Shown here: one piece after another, positions 16,317 through 23,506 of the stretch
Position numbering within the stretch: position 1 is the first letter of the stretch
Layout: every line of letters starts with the position of its first letter
DNA from: Rubrivivax sp.
GTDB taxonomy: Bacteria > Pseudomonadota > Gammaproteobacteria > Burkholderiales > Burkholderiaceae_C
NCBI GenBank assembly: GCA_022843905.1
Contig: JALHMT010000043.1
Span: 1 to 44,531, forward strand
Direction of reading: 5' to 3'
DNA: 44,531 nucleotides
Position numbers and translations under genes: made by a program
The notes under the pieces: generated by a model
Told to the model about the DNA's origin: nothing
What the model saw: the letters and a program-made list of their open reading frames with translations, nothing else
Database searches by the model: none

Positions 16317-17411
16317 TCAAAGCAGGATCGCCTTGTTGAGCACCTGGCTGCGGGGCACGCCGGCGTAGGACGCCAGCGGATTGAGTTCTCTGGCCACATC
16401 GGCGGCGAGTTGGTCCACTTCCCGGTACAGGGCCTCCAATTCGGCCACCTTCGCCGCGTCGTCGAAGATCAGCCGCGAGCCGTCGGGAACGAACAGCGTG
16501 GCCCGATACCAGGCATTGTCGAGAGCGAACTTGAGATGGGTGCGCACCCGCTCGACCAAGAGCAGGTCGACGCCGAACGGCACCGCGAGTTCCTGCTCCG
16601 ACATGTGCCAGGCCAGCGCAGCGATGTCGTAGCTGGACAGGTCGATCGTCTTGGACGCGTCGTAGCGCAAGTTCTTCAATAGGCGGATGCACTTGCGCAA
16701 GGAGCCGCGCACCGCCAGGCACTTGTCCTCTATGAGCCCGATGTGCATGAAGGGCCGGTTCTTCAGGCGCTCCGACTTCTTGGCGTCGAGCACGTAGATG
16801 TCGCGGTGGCGCTTGTCCGATGTGCGCTTCCACTCGAGCGTGTCGTGCCAGTGGGAGGGGATCACATCCACGGCGCGCTGCAGCGAGCCGCCGGACAGTG
16901 AGATGGCTTTGCTGGGAGAGGTGTCGACCTTGGCGCCCCAGAAGCGGCGCTCCAGAATGGCGGCGCACTCCTTGCGCAGATCAGCCAGTTCCTGGGTGGC
17001 AGACTTCCCCGCGTAGTTGCTGTACGTGTAGGCGGCATCGACCGCGGTGTCGACGGTGACGAAGCCGGCATGCAGCACGAGCAGGTCGATGTCGCTGTTG
17101 CCGCGCACGTGCACATCCAGCGGCACCGAACCCTGATAGTCGAACGCGGCGGGGATGTTTGCCGCCGTCAGCCCCTCGATGAGTCGATCGCGCACGCGGT
17201 TGCCTTCGTCGTAGGACTTCTGCGTGTACTCGGCATCCACCGGTTGCATCACGCCGATGGCGTACTTCACCGCCTCCGGCTCAGCCAGTCGCTGAAACTT
17301 CTCGAGCTTTGTCGCGGCGCTGAGCGCCTCGGTGAAGTTGTAGACCCCGTCGCGGCTGTACAGCCCCTGCCGCCGGTCCTTCAGTCGCTGGATCTTTTGT
17401 GAATAGTTCAT
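16317..17411 (-). CDS. Solitary cGAS/DncV-like nucleotidyltransferase
   Basis: About 364 residues with a polymerase-beta/OAS-type nucleotidyltransferase core: QGSVPLDVHVRGNSDIDLLV gives the GS turn and the Asp-x-Asp metal pair near residues 100-120, and RAVDVIPSHW the third Asp near residue 180. That layout (GS, DxD, vDvvP) is shared with the CD-NTases of bacterial anti-phage signalling. The substrate is unknown and no effector sits beside it on its own strand. ATG 17411 (MNYSQK) has AGGTG nine bases upstream; an ATG at 17432 lacks a ribosome site. It is divergent from the TA pair. It could be a second signalling synthase or an RNA- or protein-modifying nucleotidyltransferase toxin. Confidence 0.72.
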   Translation of the reverse strand: MNYSQKIQRLKDRRQGLYSRDGVYNFTEALSAATKLEKFQRLAEPEAVKYAIGVMQPVDAEYTQKSYDEGNRVRDRLIEGLTAANIPAAFDYQGSVPLDVHVRGNSDIDLLVLHAGFVTVDTAVDAAYTYSNYAGKSATQELADLRKECAAILERRFWGAKVDTSPSKAISLSGGSLQRAVDVIPSHWHDTLEWKRTSDKRHRDIYVLDAKKSERLKNRPFMHIGLIEDKCLAVRGSLRKCIRLLKNLRYDASKTIDLSSYDIAALAWHMSEQELAVPFGVDLLLVERVRTHLKFALDNAWYRATLFVPDGSRLIFDDAAKVAELEALYREVDQLAADVARELNPLASYAGVPRSQVLNKAILL

Positions 17412-17433
17412 CGGGTCGGCACCTGACGGCATC

Positions 17434-17472
17434 GTTTCGAATATTGCGAGTTTCGTTTGTTTCGCTTATGAT
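17434..17472 (+). promoter_or_regulatory. Sigma-70 promoter and GTTTCG repeats before the TA operon
   Basis: TTGCGA (17444-17449), a 17-bp spacer and TATGAT (17467-17472) make a good sigma-70 promoter for the HTH-PIN genes. GTTTCG occurs three times, at 17434-17439, 17450-17455 and 17459-17464, two of them inside the spacer. These could be binding sites for the HTH antitoxin, giving the usual TA autorepression. Confidence 0.6.
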
Positions 17473-17494
17473 GTCAAGACACCAGGAGCACACC

Positions 17495-17962
17495 ATGAAC
17501 ACGACCGACCTGTCCCGAACGACCTTGCCGCTCGAGCAAGAGGTGCAGGCCGCCGCGAAGGGCCAGCGCGCGCTCGCCGCCTATCTGGCGACCCAAGGCG
17601 AGATCCAGCGCATCCAGATCTACGACGACAAGAACAAGGCCCACCAGGTTGAACTGCCGACCTCGGCGCTGCGGCTGCTCGTCGACATCTTGGCCGAGCT
17701 CGCCGACGGCAACGCCGTGAAGGTGGTACCCATCCACGCCGAGCTGACCACGCAAGAGGCTGCCGACTTGCTCAACGTTTCGCGGCCACACCTTGTCAAG
17801 CTGCTCGAGGAGGGCGTCCTGCCGTTCCACAAGACCGGCAAGCACCGGCGAGTGCTGTTCGCAGACCTGATGCGGTACCGAGAGGAGCGCGAGAAGGCCA
17901 GCCACGAGGCGATGGAGGCCCTGGCGCAGCAGGCGCAAGAGCTGCGCATGGGCTACGAATGA
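17495..17962 (+). CDS. HTH (excisionase-type) antitoxin of a PIN toxin
   Basis: A 155-residue DNA-binding protein. The N-terminal half is an alpha/beta region of unknown fold. Residues ~85-132 form an excisionase/MerR-like helix-turn-helix (TTQEAADLLNVSRPHLVKLL, then GKHRRVLFADLMRYRE). A charged C-terminal helix probably contacts the toxin. ATG 17495 follows CCAGGAGC. The stop overlaps the PIN gene start by four bases (ATGA). This HTH/PIN gene order is a known type II toxin-antitoxin arrangement; the protein should neutralise the PIN ribonuclease and repress the operon. Confidence 0.85.
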   Translation: MNTTDLSRTTLPLEQEVQAAAKGQRALAAYLATQGEIQRIQIYDDKNKAHQVELPTSALRLLVDILAELADGNAVKVVPIHAELTTQEAADLLNVSRPHLVKLLEEGVLPFHKTGKHRRVLFADLMRYREEREKASHEAMEALAQQAQELRMGYE

Positions 17963-18534
17963 GGCATTCGAACTTCACCGCGGTGTACGACGCCTGCGTG
18001 CTCTACCCGGCACCGCTGCGCGACTTCCTGATGTGGCTGGGACTGTCCGGCCGCTTCAGGGCGCGATGGAGTCCGCAGATCCATGACGAGTGGAAGCGCA
18101 GCGTTCTGCGCGACCGCGCTGACCTGACGCCCGAGCAACTGAATCGCACGTCCGACCTGATGGACAAGGCCATCCCCGATGCCTTGGTCACGGGCCATGA
18201 AGCGCTCGCCGAGAGCCTGCGGCTGCCTGACGCGGGAGACCGGCATGTGCTCGCGGCTGCGATCCGCTGCGGTGCCAGCGTCATCGTGACATTCAACGAG
18301 AAGGATTTTCCGAGCGAGGCGCTCGAACCCTTCGGCATCGAGGCACAGCACCCGGACCTGTTCATCGACAACCTGTTCGATCTCGATCCTGCCGCCGTGG
18401 TGACGGCTGCACAACGGCAGCGCGGACAACTCAGGCACCCGCCGATGTCGGTCGACGCCTACCTCGATGTCCTCTTGAGGCAGGGCCTGGCGCAGACGAC
18501 GCAGGCCCTCGGCAGCTACCGGGCCATTCTGTGA
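17959..18534 (+). CDS. PIN-domain ribonuclease toxin
   Basis: A 191-residue VapC-like PIN protein. Acidic residues expected for metal binding are visible: Asp in VYDACVLYPAPLRD, Glu in IHDEWKRSVL, Asp in GDRHVLAAAI, and TFNEKDFP. The C-terminal ~50 residues form an extra helical region beyond the PIN core. The start overlaps the antitoxin stop, so the pair is co-translated. It would cut RNA when free of antitoxin. The CD-NTase gene starts 65 bp downstream in the same direction without an evident terminator, so read-through into CBASS is possible. Confidence 0.85.
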   Translation: MRHSNFTAVYDACVLYPAPLRDFLMWLGLSGRFRARWSPQIHDEWKRSVLRDRADLTPEQLNRTSDLMDKAIPDALVTGHEALAESLRLPDAGDRHVLAAAIRCGASVIVTFNEKDFPSEALEPFGIEAQHPDLFIDNLFDLDPAAVVTAAQRQRGQLRHPPMSVDAYLDVLLRQGLAQTTQALGSYRAIL

Positions 18535-18598
18535 AGGGCGAATCCATCGCCGGCGTTGTGCCGGCCTCAGGTGGCATGTCGGCCCGGAGCTGCGCCTG

Positions 18599-20017
18599 AT
18601 GGGGCACGCCGCGAGACTCTTCAACGGATCGGCTGGCCAGACGCTGTACGGGCGGGTGACACCTTCCCCGGAGCAGTTGGCGTTCCTGCAAGCCCAGTGG
18701 AACGAACTGGCGGAGCACCTGACCCGCGAACTCGCGCAGCGACATGGATACCCGGTCAGCACCTGGCTGCAGGGTTCGTACAAGTACGCCACGCTGATCA
18801 AGCCGGTCCACAAGGGCGAGCGATATGACGTGGACCTGGGCCTGTACTTCGAATGGGACCCAAGGGAACAGAACATCGAGCCCACGCCTCGCCAGCTGCG
18901 GGACTGGGTGCAACGAGAATTGCATGTCTACCGGGCGCGGTCGGCGGCCATCGTCGAGGTTGTCGAGCCGCCCAAGGACCGATGCTCACGCGCGGTCTAC
19001 GACCAGCAGTTCCACATCGACACCCCGACGTACCACCTGGACCGCCGCCGCGATCGACGCCGGCTTGCGCATCTCGACAAGGGCTGGGAAGACCGTGACC
19101 CCAAGCCCCTGTATCAGTGGTTCAAGGCGGCGGCCGACGGCGAGGATCGCGACCAACTGCGCCGGCTGATCCGCTATCTCAAGGCCTGGGCGGCGATCGG
19201 GTTTCAGGACGCGCCGTTGGCCAGGCCGTCATCGGTCATGCTCAGCGTTCTGGTGGCTCAGAGCTATGGTGGCTTCATGATGCAGTTGGGTCGGCTGTGG
19301 GAGCGCGATGACGATGACGATGCGCTTCTGGCCGTCGTTCGAGACGTGCACGACCGGTTGCTGCGCAGCCCGAAGGTTCTCAACCCGATCGATGACGGCG
19401 AGGACCTCAACCGGATTGCGCCCGAGCAGTGGGAGGCATTCCTCAGCCGCTGGCAAGCCCTGCGAGATGCCGCAGAGGCTGCCCAGGCCGCCGATGATGA
19501 GATCTCGGCAGCCTTGGCCTGGTCGCAAGCCTTCTCGTTCCTGATGCCGTTGCCCGAGGCCGAGGAAGTCGAAGTCGTGAACCCAGCCGGGCGCGCGCTG
19601 ATGGTCCTGCCCGAGGTCCGTGTCGACGTGTATGCCCGCAATCCCCGCCGCCATGTGGCCAGCCACCTCAACGGTGTGCCGGGCGTGGCTCGCGACTGCG
19701 ATCTCGTGTTCACAGTCGCCAATCCGCACGTCGTGCCCGACATGGCCACCATCGAGTGGACCGTTCGCAATGACGGCCAGGAGTCGGCCGCCATCGGCGA
19801 CCTGGGGCATCGCTGGTCGGGCGCGCGGATGTTCAGCGTGGAGGAGAAGACGGCTTACCTTGGAACCCACCACATGGACTGCGTGATCCGTGTGCACGGC
19901 GCGGTATACGCCGTACGGCGCGCGCCGGTCACCGTGCGGGACATCAAGCATCTGCCATCAGTGGCTACCAACAATCCTCCGTGGCGTCGCCTGAAGAGCG
20001 CCAAGAAGCGCTGGTAG
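18599..20017 (+). CDS. CBASS CD-NTase with C-terminal AGS-C sensor domain
   Basis: A 472-residue cyclic-nucleotide synthase. The active site is QGSYKYATLIKPV with ERYDVDLGLYF (Asp-x-Asp) near residues 60-82, and FHIDTPTYHLD for the third Asp. The OAS-like helical core follows (RRLIRYLKAWAAI). Residues ~345-455 resemble the AGS-C sensor domain (IEWTVRNDGQES, MFSVEEKTAYLGTHHMDC). ATG 18599 has GGAG upstream. Such enzymes make cyclic di- or trinucleotides on phage infection. The next gene, 22 bp on, encodes a Cap15-like effector, giving a minimal type I CBASS without ancillary Cap2/Cap3 or HORMA/TRIP13 genes. The product nucleotide cannot be told from sequence. Confidence 0.85.
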   Translation: MGHAARLFNGSAGQTLYGRVTPSPEQLAFLQAQWNELAEHLTRELAQRHGYPVSTWLQGSYKYATLIKPVHKGERYDVDLGLYFEWDPREQNIEPTPRQLRDWVQRELHVYRARSAAIVEVVEPPKDRCSRAVYDQQFHIDTPTYHLDRRRDRRRLAHLDKGWEDRDPKPLYQWFKAAADGEDRDQLRRLIRYLKAWAAIGFQDAPLARPSSVMLSVLVAQSYGGFMMQLGRLWERDDDDDALLAVVRDVHDRLLRSPKVLNPIDDGEDLNRIAPEQWEAFLSRWQALRDAAEAAQAADDEISAALAWSQAFSFLMPLPEAEEVEVVNPAGRALMVLPEVRVDVYARNPRRHVASHLNGVPGVARDCDLVFTVANPHVVPDMATIEWTVRNDGQESAAIGDLGHRWSGARMFSVEEKTAYLGTHHMDCVIRVHGAVYAVRRAPVTVRDIKHLPSVATNNPPWRRLKSAKKRW

Positions 20018-20039
20018 GCTGCGCGAAAGAAGGCAAGCA

Positions 20040-20663
20040 ATGATCGCTCACGAATACGCCATCATCGGCCACAAACGCTCGGAGATCGGGCGCTGGCTGG
20101 GCTTCGCTTCGGTGGCGCTCGCGCCGATCGTCACGAGCCTCATCACCTGGGCAAGCAACTGGCCGCTGTTGACCGCGTCGATCCAGGCCAAGATGGGTGC
20201 GTTCACATTGTCCACGGGGCTTGTGTACGCCGCGCTCTACTGGGGCTTCAACCGATACGGTTGGCGGTGGCTCGACAAACTGCTTGGCATTCCAAATCTT
20301 GGCGGGTCCTGGACGGTGACGGGCCAGTCGCTCACGCTCGAGGGCGAAATCAAGTTCGACTGGACCGGAACGCTGACGATCACGCAGAAGTGGGATCGCA
20401 TCGCGATCGAGCTCAAGACCGCGCAGTCGGGCTCCTTCAGCGAAACCGCCTCGGTGCTGCTCAAGCACGACGGCGCCGCGAAACTGTCCTACAGCTACCA
20501 GAACCATCCGCGCGCGGGCGAGCCGGAACTGCAGAAGCACCAAGGGTTCTGCGAGCTGACCTTCGACGTTGACCGAAGCCGCGCCGAGGGTCACTACTTC
20601 AATTCCCTGGGGCGCTACTCGTTTGGGCGGATGACGCTGACGAGTGTGGCGGCGCCATCATGA
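20040..20663 (+). CDS. Cap15-like CBASS membrane effector
   Basis: A 207-residue protein with two N-terminal membrane helices (about 18-40, GFASVALAPIVTSLITWAS; about 50-70, FTLSTGLVYAALYWGF) and a beta-rich cytoplasmic domain from residue ~80 that starts with PNLGGSWTVTGQS. This matches Cap15, in which an eight-stranded barrel binds the cyclic nucleotide and the helices then damage the inner membrane, killing the infected cell. The ribosome site is AAGG six bases upstream. The call rests on fold pattern and on its place directly behind a CD-NTase. Confidence 0.8.
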   Translation: MIAHEYAIIGHKRSEIGRWLGFASVALAPIVTSLITWASNWPLLTASIQAKMGAFTLSTGLVYAALYWGFNRYGWRWLDKLLGIPNLGGSWTVTGQSLTLEGEIKFDWTGTLTITQKWDRIAIELKTAQSGSFSETASVLLKHDGAAKLSYSYQNHPRAGEPELQKHQGFCELTFDVDRSRAEGHYFNSLGRYSFGRMTLTSVAAPS

Positions 20664-20696
20664 ACAGAATCTGAGGATGAGGATTGCATCCGTGGG

Positions 20697-20972
20697 ATGG
20701 GTTCGCTCGTGTGGGACCCGGGTGTGCTTCGGATTGCCGGGGCTTCGAAACACGATGGGCCGTCGCTGCCAGTCGAGTTCGCACGGGTTTCGCGCGATGG
20801 CCGGCTGACGCTGGTCCTCAACCCAGGAGCAGTGGTCGTCGAGACACTCTGGTGCGAACTTGATTACAACTCGCCGGGGGCACAGGCGGCCCTGGCGGGA
20901 CGTGAAGGCTGTGCTGTCGACGCGATTGGTCTGTGGCCGGGCGACATGCCCGATCACCGAACGCGTGTCTGA
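20697..20972 (+). CDS. Short GGCT-like hypothetical protein, perhaps truncated
   Basis: 91 residues. GSLVWDPG at the start and PVEFARVSRDGRLTLVLNPG recall the N-terminal part of small gamma-glutamylcyclotransferase-like proteins, which are usually nearly twice as long, so this may be a fragment. The ribosome site is weak (GAGGATGAGG about 15 bases upstream). The stop overlaps a GTG start of the next small frame. Low certainty that it is expressed. Confidence 0.4.
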   Translation: MGSLVWDPGVLRIAGASKHDGPSLPVEFARVSRDGRLTLVLNPGAVVVETLWCELDYNSPGAQAALAGREGCAVDAIGLWPGDMPDHRTRV

Positions 20973-21075
20973 CGTGGACACGGGTGTGCTCGAAAGGCTG
21001 GTCAAGGGATCGGTGGCTGAACTGCGACGTCGCTATGGCTACATCTTCAGTCGGCACCGGATGACCGCTGCCTAG
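20965..21075 (+). CDS. Possible 36-codon small protein
   Basis: A GTG at 20965 overlaps the preceding stop (GTGTCTGA), which would allow coupled translation. The product is basic and helical (TGVLERLVKGSVAELRRRYG). It may equally be the frameshifted tail of the gene before it. It overlaps by 29 bp, tail to tail, with the minus-strand gene ending at 21047. Confidence 0.25.
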   Translation: MSDVDTGVLERLVKGSVAELRRRYGYIFSRHRMTAA

Positions 21076-21271
21076 ACGCTGACGAGGCCTCCGGGTCGCC
21101 GCATGCCTTCTCGAAGTCGTTGATCCCCGCCAAAAAGGCGCGGCGCCGCTCGCCATTGCGGTCGGTCTTGATGAACTGCCGCAGTTTGTAGGCGAAGTCG
21201 CCCGCGAGGGCGTGGATGTCGTTCGGATCGGCCGAGCAAACGGCGCCGATCCGCGGGGTTCGGCTGTACAC
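21047..21271 (-). CDS. Small hypothetical protein
   Basis: 74 residues, starting GTG at 21271 with AAGGAG seven bases upstream, a strong ribosome site that decides the frame. The product contains DPNDIHALAGDFAYKLRQFI and RRRAFLAGINDFEKAC, a helical, probably soluble protein. I do not recognise the family. It is the last gene of a probable ardB operon and may be an accessory establishment gene. Confidence 0.6.
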   Translation of the reverse strand: MYSRTPRIGAVCSADPNDIHALAGDFAYKLRQFIKTDRNGERRRAFLAGINDFEKACGDPEASSASRQRSSGAD

Positions 21272-21342
21272 GGTCTGACTCCTTGGTGGAGCGGAAGGCC
21301 ACGACCTGCAGGCCGTGGCTTTCGGGTTGAGGTCGGTGGCGG

Positions 21343-21561
21343 CTAGACGTGGTAGTGCTGGCGCACGTAGCGCCGCCGCTGCAGATAGGGGGCGCCCTTG
21401 GTGATGTCCAACGGAGCCCAATGGATGAGCCACCGCAGCGCGGCCACCCGCAACAACGGCGGGTAGCGCCGCTCGTGCATCACCGCCAGGAGCTGTTCGA
21501 TGGTGTAGTGGCGCATGCCCGTCAGAAGGACGACGAACCTGTTGCAACGATGGGTGAGCAT
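21343..21561 (-). CDS. Small hypothetical protein behind ardB
   Basis: 72 residues, rich in His, Arg and Tyr (MRHYTIEQLLAVMHERRYPP, then LRWLIHWAPLDITKG). ATG 21561 has AGGGGG upstream. It follows the ardB stop by nine bases, so it is co-transcribed. No family recognised; its location suggests a role in plasmid establishment or antirestriction. Confidence 0.6.
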   Translation of the reverse strand: MLTHRCNRFVVLLTGMRHYTIEQLLAVMHERRYPPLLRVAALRWLIHWAPLDITKGAPYLQRRRYVRQHYHV

Positions 21562-21570
21562 GGCGGCCCC

Positions 21571-22026
21571 CTAGTCCAGGGCACGCCGGATGGTCATCGC
21601 ATCCGGGTGTCCGCCGATGAACTCCAGCAGCAGCTCGTACTTCGCGTTCAGGCTGTCCCAGCCTCGCCAGAGCATGCCGTTCATCGCGAGCGTGGTGGCG
21701 ATGATGCCCGCCACCTCGGCACTGACGGTGCCGTGAAAGCCGTTGCCTTCGACCGTGAACTCGAACGCGTCGACGCCAGCCGGGTACATGAACGCACCGC
21801 CGTTGGAGAGCTCGACGTAGTTCCAGTAGCCGCCGCGATAGGACGGGCAGAGGTTGCCCATCCAGTCGTACACGGACATCTCGAACTTCATCATCGCCCG
21901 CGCACCGAAGTGCTTCGGAAGGAAGTCCATGCGCTGCTCGGCGGGCACGATGCTCGCCGTGATGCGCGCGTCGCTGTCGTTGGCCCGGCAGGGCTCCAGA
22001 GCGAAGGAGAGGGAATCGTGGTTCAT
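21571..22026 (-). CDS. ardB: Antirestriction protein ArdB/KlcA family
   Basis: A 151-residue protein with the family pattern throughout: RMDFLPKHFGARAM, VYDWMGNLCPSYRGGYWNY, ELSNGGAFMYPA, VEGNGFHGTVSAEVAGIIAT and a C-terminal HPDAMTIRRALD. The length is normal. ArdB/KlcA proteins relieve type I restriction of incoming plasmid DNA without mimicking DNA. Two small genes follow in the same direction. The leader has a strong hairpin at 22060-22092 and, further up, a 40-bp structured block shared with the methylase-helicase leader, hinting at common control of two antirestriction genes. Confidence 0.92.
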   Translation of the reverse strand: MNHDSLSFALEPCRANDSDARITASIVPAEQRMDFLPKHFGARAMMKFEMSVYDWMGNLCPSYRGGYWNYVELSNGGAFMYPAGVDAFEFTVEGNGFHGTVSAEVAGIIATTLAMNGMLWRGWDSLNAKYELLLEFIGGHPDAMTIRRALD

Positions 22027-22559
22027 GTCGCTTTCCTTTCAAGCGCATGAGCACGAGCGAACCCGACTCGGGGTGTCGCCCGAGCTCGGGTTGGGGATGT
22101 GCGGGGAGACCCCGCGGAGAACGGCCTACAACCCGTCGAAGACACCACCGCTGGGCGGCAGGCACCGGGTTGTCTGCTGAGCCGGCAGCTGCCGGCGAAG
22201 GATGCGGGTGGCCTGCAGGCGCAGGCAGATTGAAGTGCGGGTCACGACCGCAAACGCCGGCCAGGCCGGAACGCTGGTGACAGCGGCAAAGGCAGAAATG
22301 CCCATCGCATGGTCAGTATGAATCAACGATGCGCGGCCGAAAAGGGGCATCGCACGGCGCATGCCCATCCGTCACTCGTCCGCCCCGCACCTGCAGCGGC
22401 GGATCTGTCGCTTTGGCCCGCGCGGCGCCCGAAATCCGGGGGGACTTCGAGCCGCCTTTCCGGTTGAAGGCGGCCGCCATCTTCGGGACGATTGGCGCCA
22501 CGGCAACCCGCCCATCGACGGCGTTGCCTGACGTTCAACCAACAGGTCGAGATCAGTCC
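22027..22559. other. Structured non-coding region upstream of ardB
   Basis: 533 bp between divergent genes with no convincing coding frame. From the ardB side it holds a near-perfect 13-bp hairpin (AACCCGA-CTCGGG / CCCGAG-TCGGGTT with a GTGTCG loop, 22060-22092), a 16-bp perfect palindrome GCCGGCAGCTGCCGGC at 22181-22196, the shared block at 22235-22274, and AAAAGGGGC near 22340, which recurs at 12572-12580 in the other leader. The order of elements is like that before the methylase-helicase gene. Confidence 0.6.
22235..22274 (-). repeat. Structured 40-bp block, copy B
   Basis: Matches 12398-12437 at 36 of 40 positions, with three of four changes confined to a hairpin loop. It lies 209-248 bp upstream of the ardB start, close to the 239-278 bp of copy A relative to its gene. 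Same orientation relative to the minus-strand gene in both cases. Confidence 0.65.
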
Positions 22560-23471
22560 ATGGGGCGCCTACCCTTAGATTCGTTGGGCCTGCTCATCAG
22601 CGTGGTCGAAGGCGGCCGGAGCTACAAGGAAGTGGCGGCCGACCTGGGTGTCGCGCGCTCGACGGTCGAGCGTCGGATCAAAGGCCTGCTGCGCAGGCTT
22701 CAGCAGGCCGGTGCACTGGGCTCGATCCGGGTGGACTGGCTGGACAGCCTGGTCGCGATCCGCCGCGAGCGGGAGACGATCATGGCCGCCGCGCGCGCAC
22801 ACGATGTAGGCGCAGCGCCGCCGCCGTGCCGGGTCGTGCTCGATGCGGATGAGGTTGCTGCCGGGGCGAGCCGCCTGCGTTCGTGCTGCCGAAGTGCCAA
22901 CCGGGACATCGCTCTGATCTACACGCTGCTGTGCACCGGCCTCAAGACCATGGAACTCGCGCTGCTGGAGGTGGGCGACTACCTGGACGAGAACGGCAAC
23001 GTGCGACGGGTCTCGACACTGCGTGGGGAGGTGGCGGCCAGCGGCATCGCGCGGCCGCTGTACTTCAACTCGTCGCGAGCCGTGGCCAGCATCGACATCT
23101 ACCTGGAAGAGCGCATGCGTCGGCGGTTGGGCACCGGCGAGCCCGGGAGCTTCCGTGGGCTCGATCCGAAGAGCCGCCTGTTCCTGACCGAGGCGGGCAG
23201 GCCGTTCCTGATCACCCGGCGTTCACCGACCGATTCGCGGCTCACCTCCAAGTACCTTCAGGCGACACTGCGCCTGGCGTTCGCGCGCGCCGGATGGGTT
23301 GGTATGACGGCACAGCAGGCCCGCAGGCAGGTGGCGCTCTCGCTGGATCGACAGGGCGCCGACAGGGCCCAGCTCCGGGAACTGCTTGGGCTGCGGTCGG
23401 CACGCCAGGTGCGACGGCTGCTCAGGCTGCCGTCCATGCCGCTCGACCTCGTGTCTCACGAGATCGTGTAG
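22560..23471 (+). CDS. Tyrosine-recombinase-fold protein lacking catalytic residues
   Basis: 303 residues. An N-terminal helix-turn-helix is visible (SYKEVAADLGVARSTVERRI, residues ~18-38). The rest follows the recombinase fold: LLCTGLKTMELALLEVGDYL where an active enzyme has Arg after TGL (Lys here), and GMTAQQARRQVALSLDRQG followed by LLGLRSARQVRRLLR, where the HxxR, His and final Tyr are not found. So it probably binds DNA without cutting it. ATG 22560 is the likely start; the open frame extends upstream without a good ribosome site. It begins a co-directional run with DUF1173 and DinG genes. Confidence 0.65.
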   Translation: MGRLPLDSLGLLISVVEGGRSYKEVAADLGVARSTVERRIKGLLRRLQQAGALGSIRVDWLDSLVAIRRERETIMAAARAHDVGAAPPPCRVVLDADEVAAGASRLRSCCRSANRDIALIYTLLCTGLKTMELALLEVGDYLDENGNVRRVSTLRGEVAASGIARPLYFNSSRAVASIDIYLEERMRRRLGTGEPGSFRGLDPKSRLFLTEAGRPFLITRRSPTDSRLTSKYLQATLRLAFARAGWVGMTAQQARRQVALSLDRQGADRAQLRELLGLRSARQVRRLLRLPSMPLDLVSHEIV

Positions 23472-23506
23472 GCCCGATCGTGGCCGCAGACGCCCAGGAG
23501 GTTGCC

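Noticed and set aside
22329..22559. Upstream extension of the recombinase-fold gene
   Set aside because: No good start context, and composition differs from the conserved part, which begins with MGRLPLDSLGLL at 22560.
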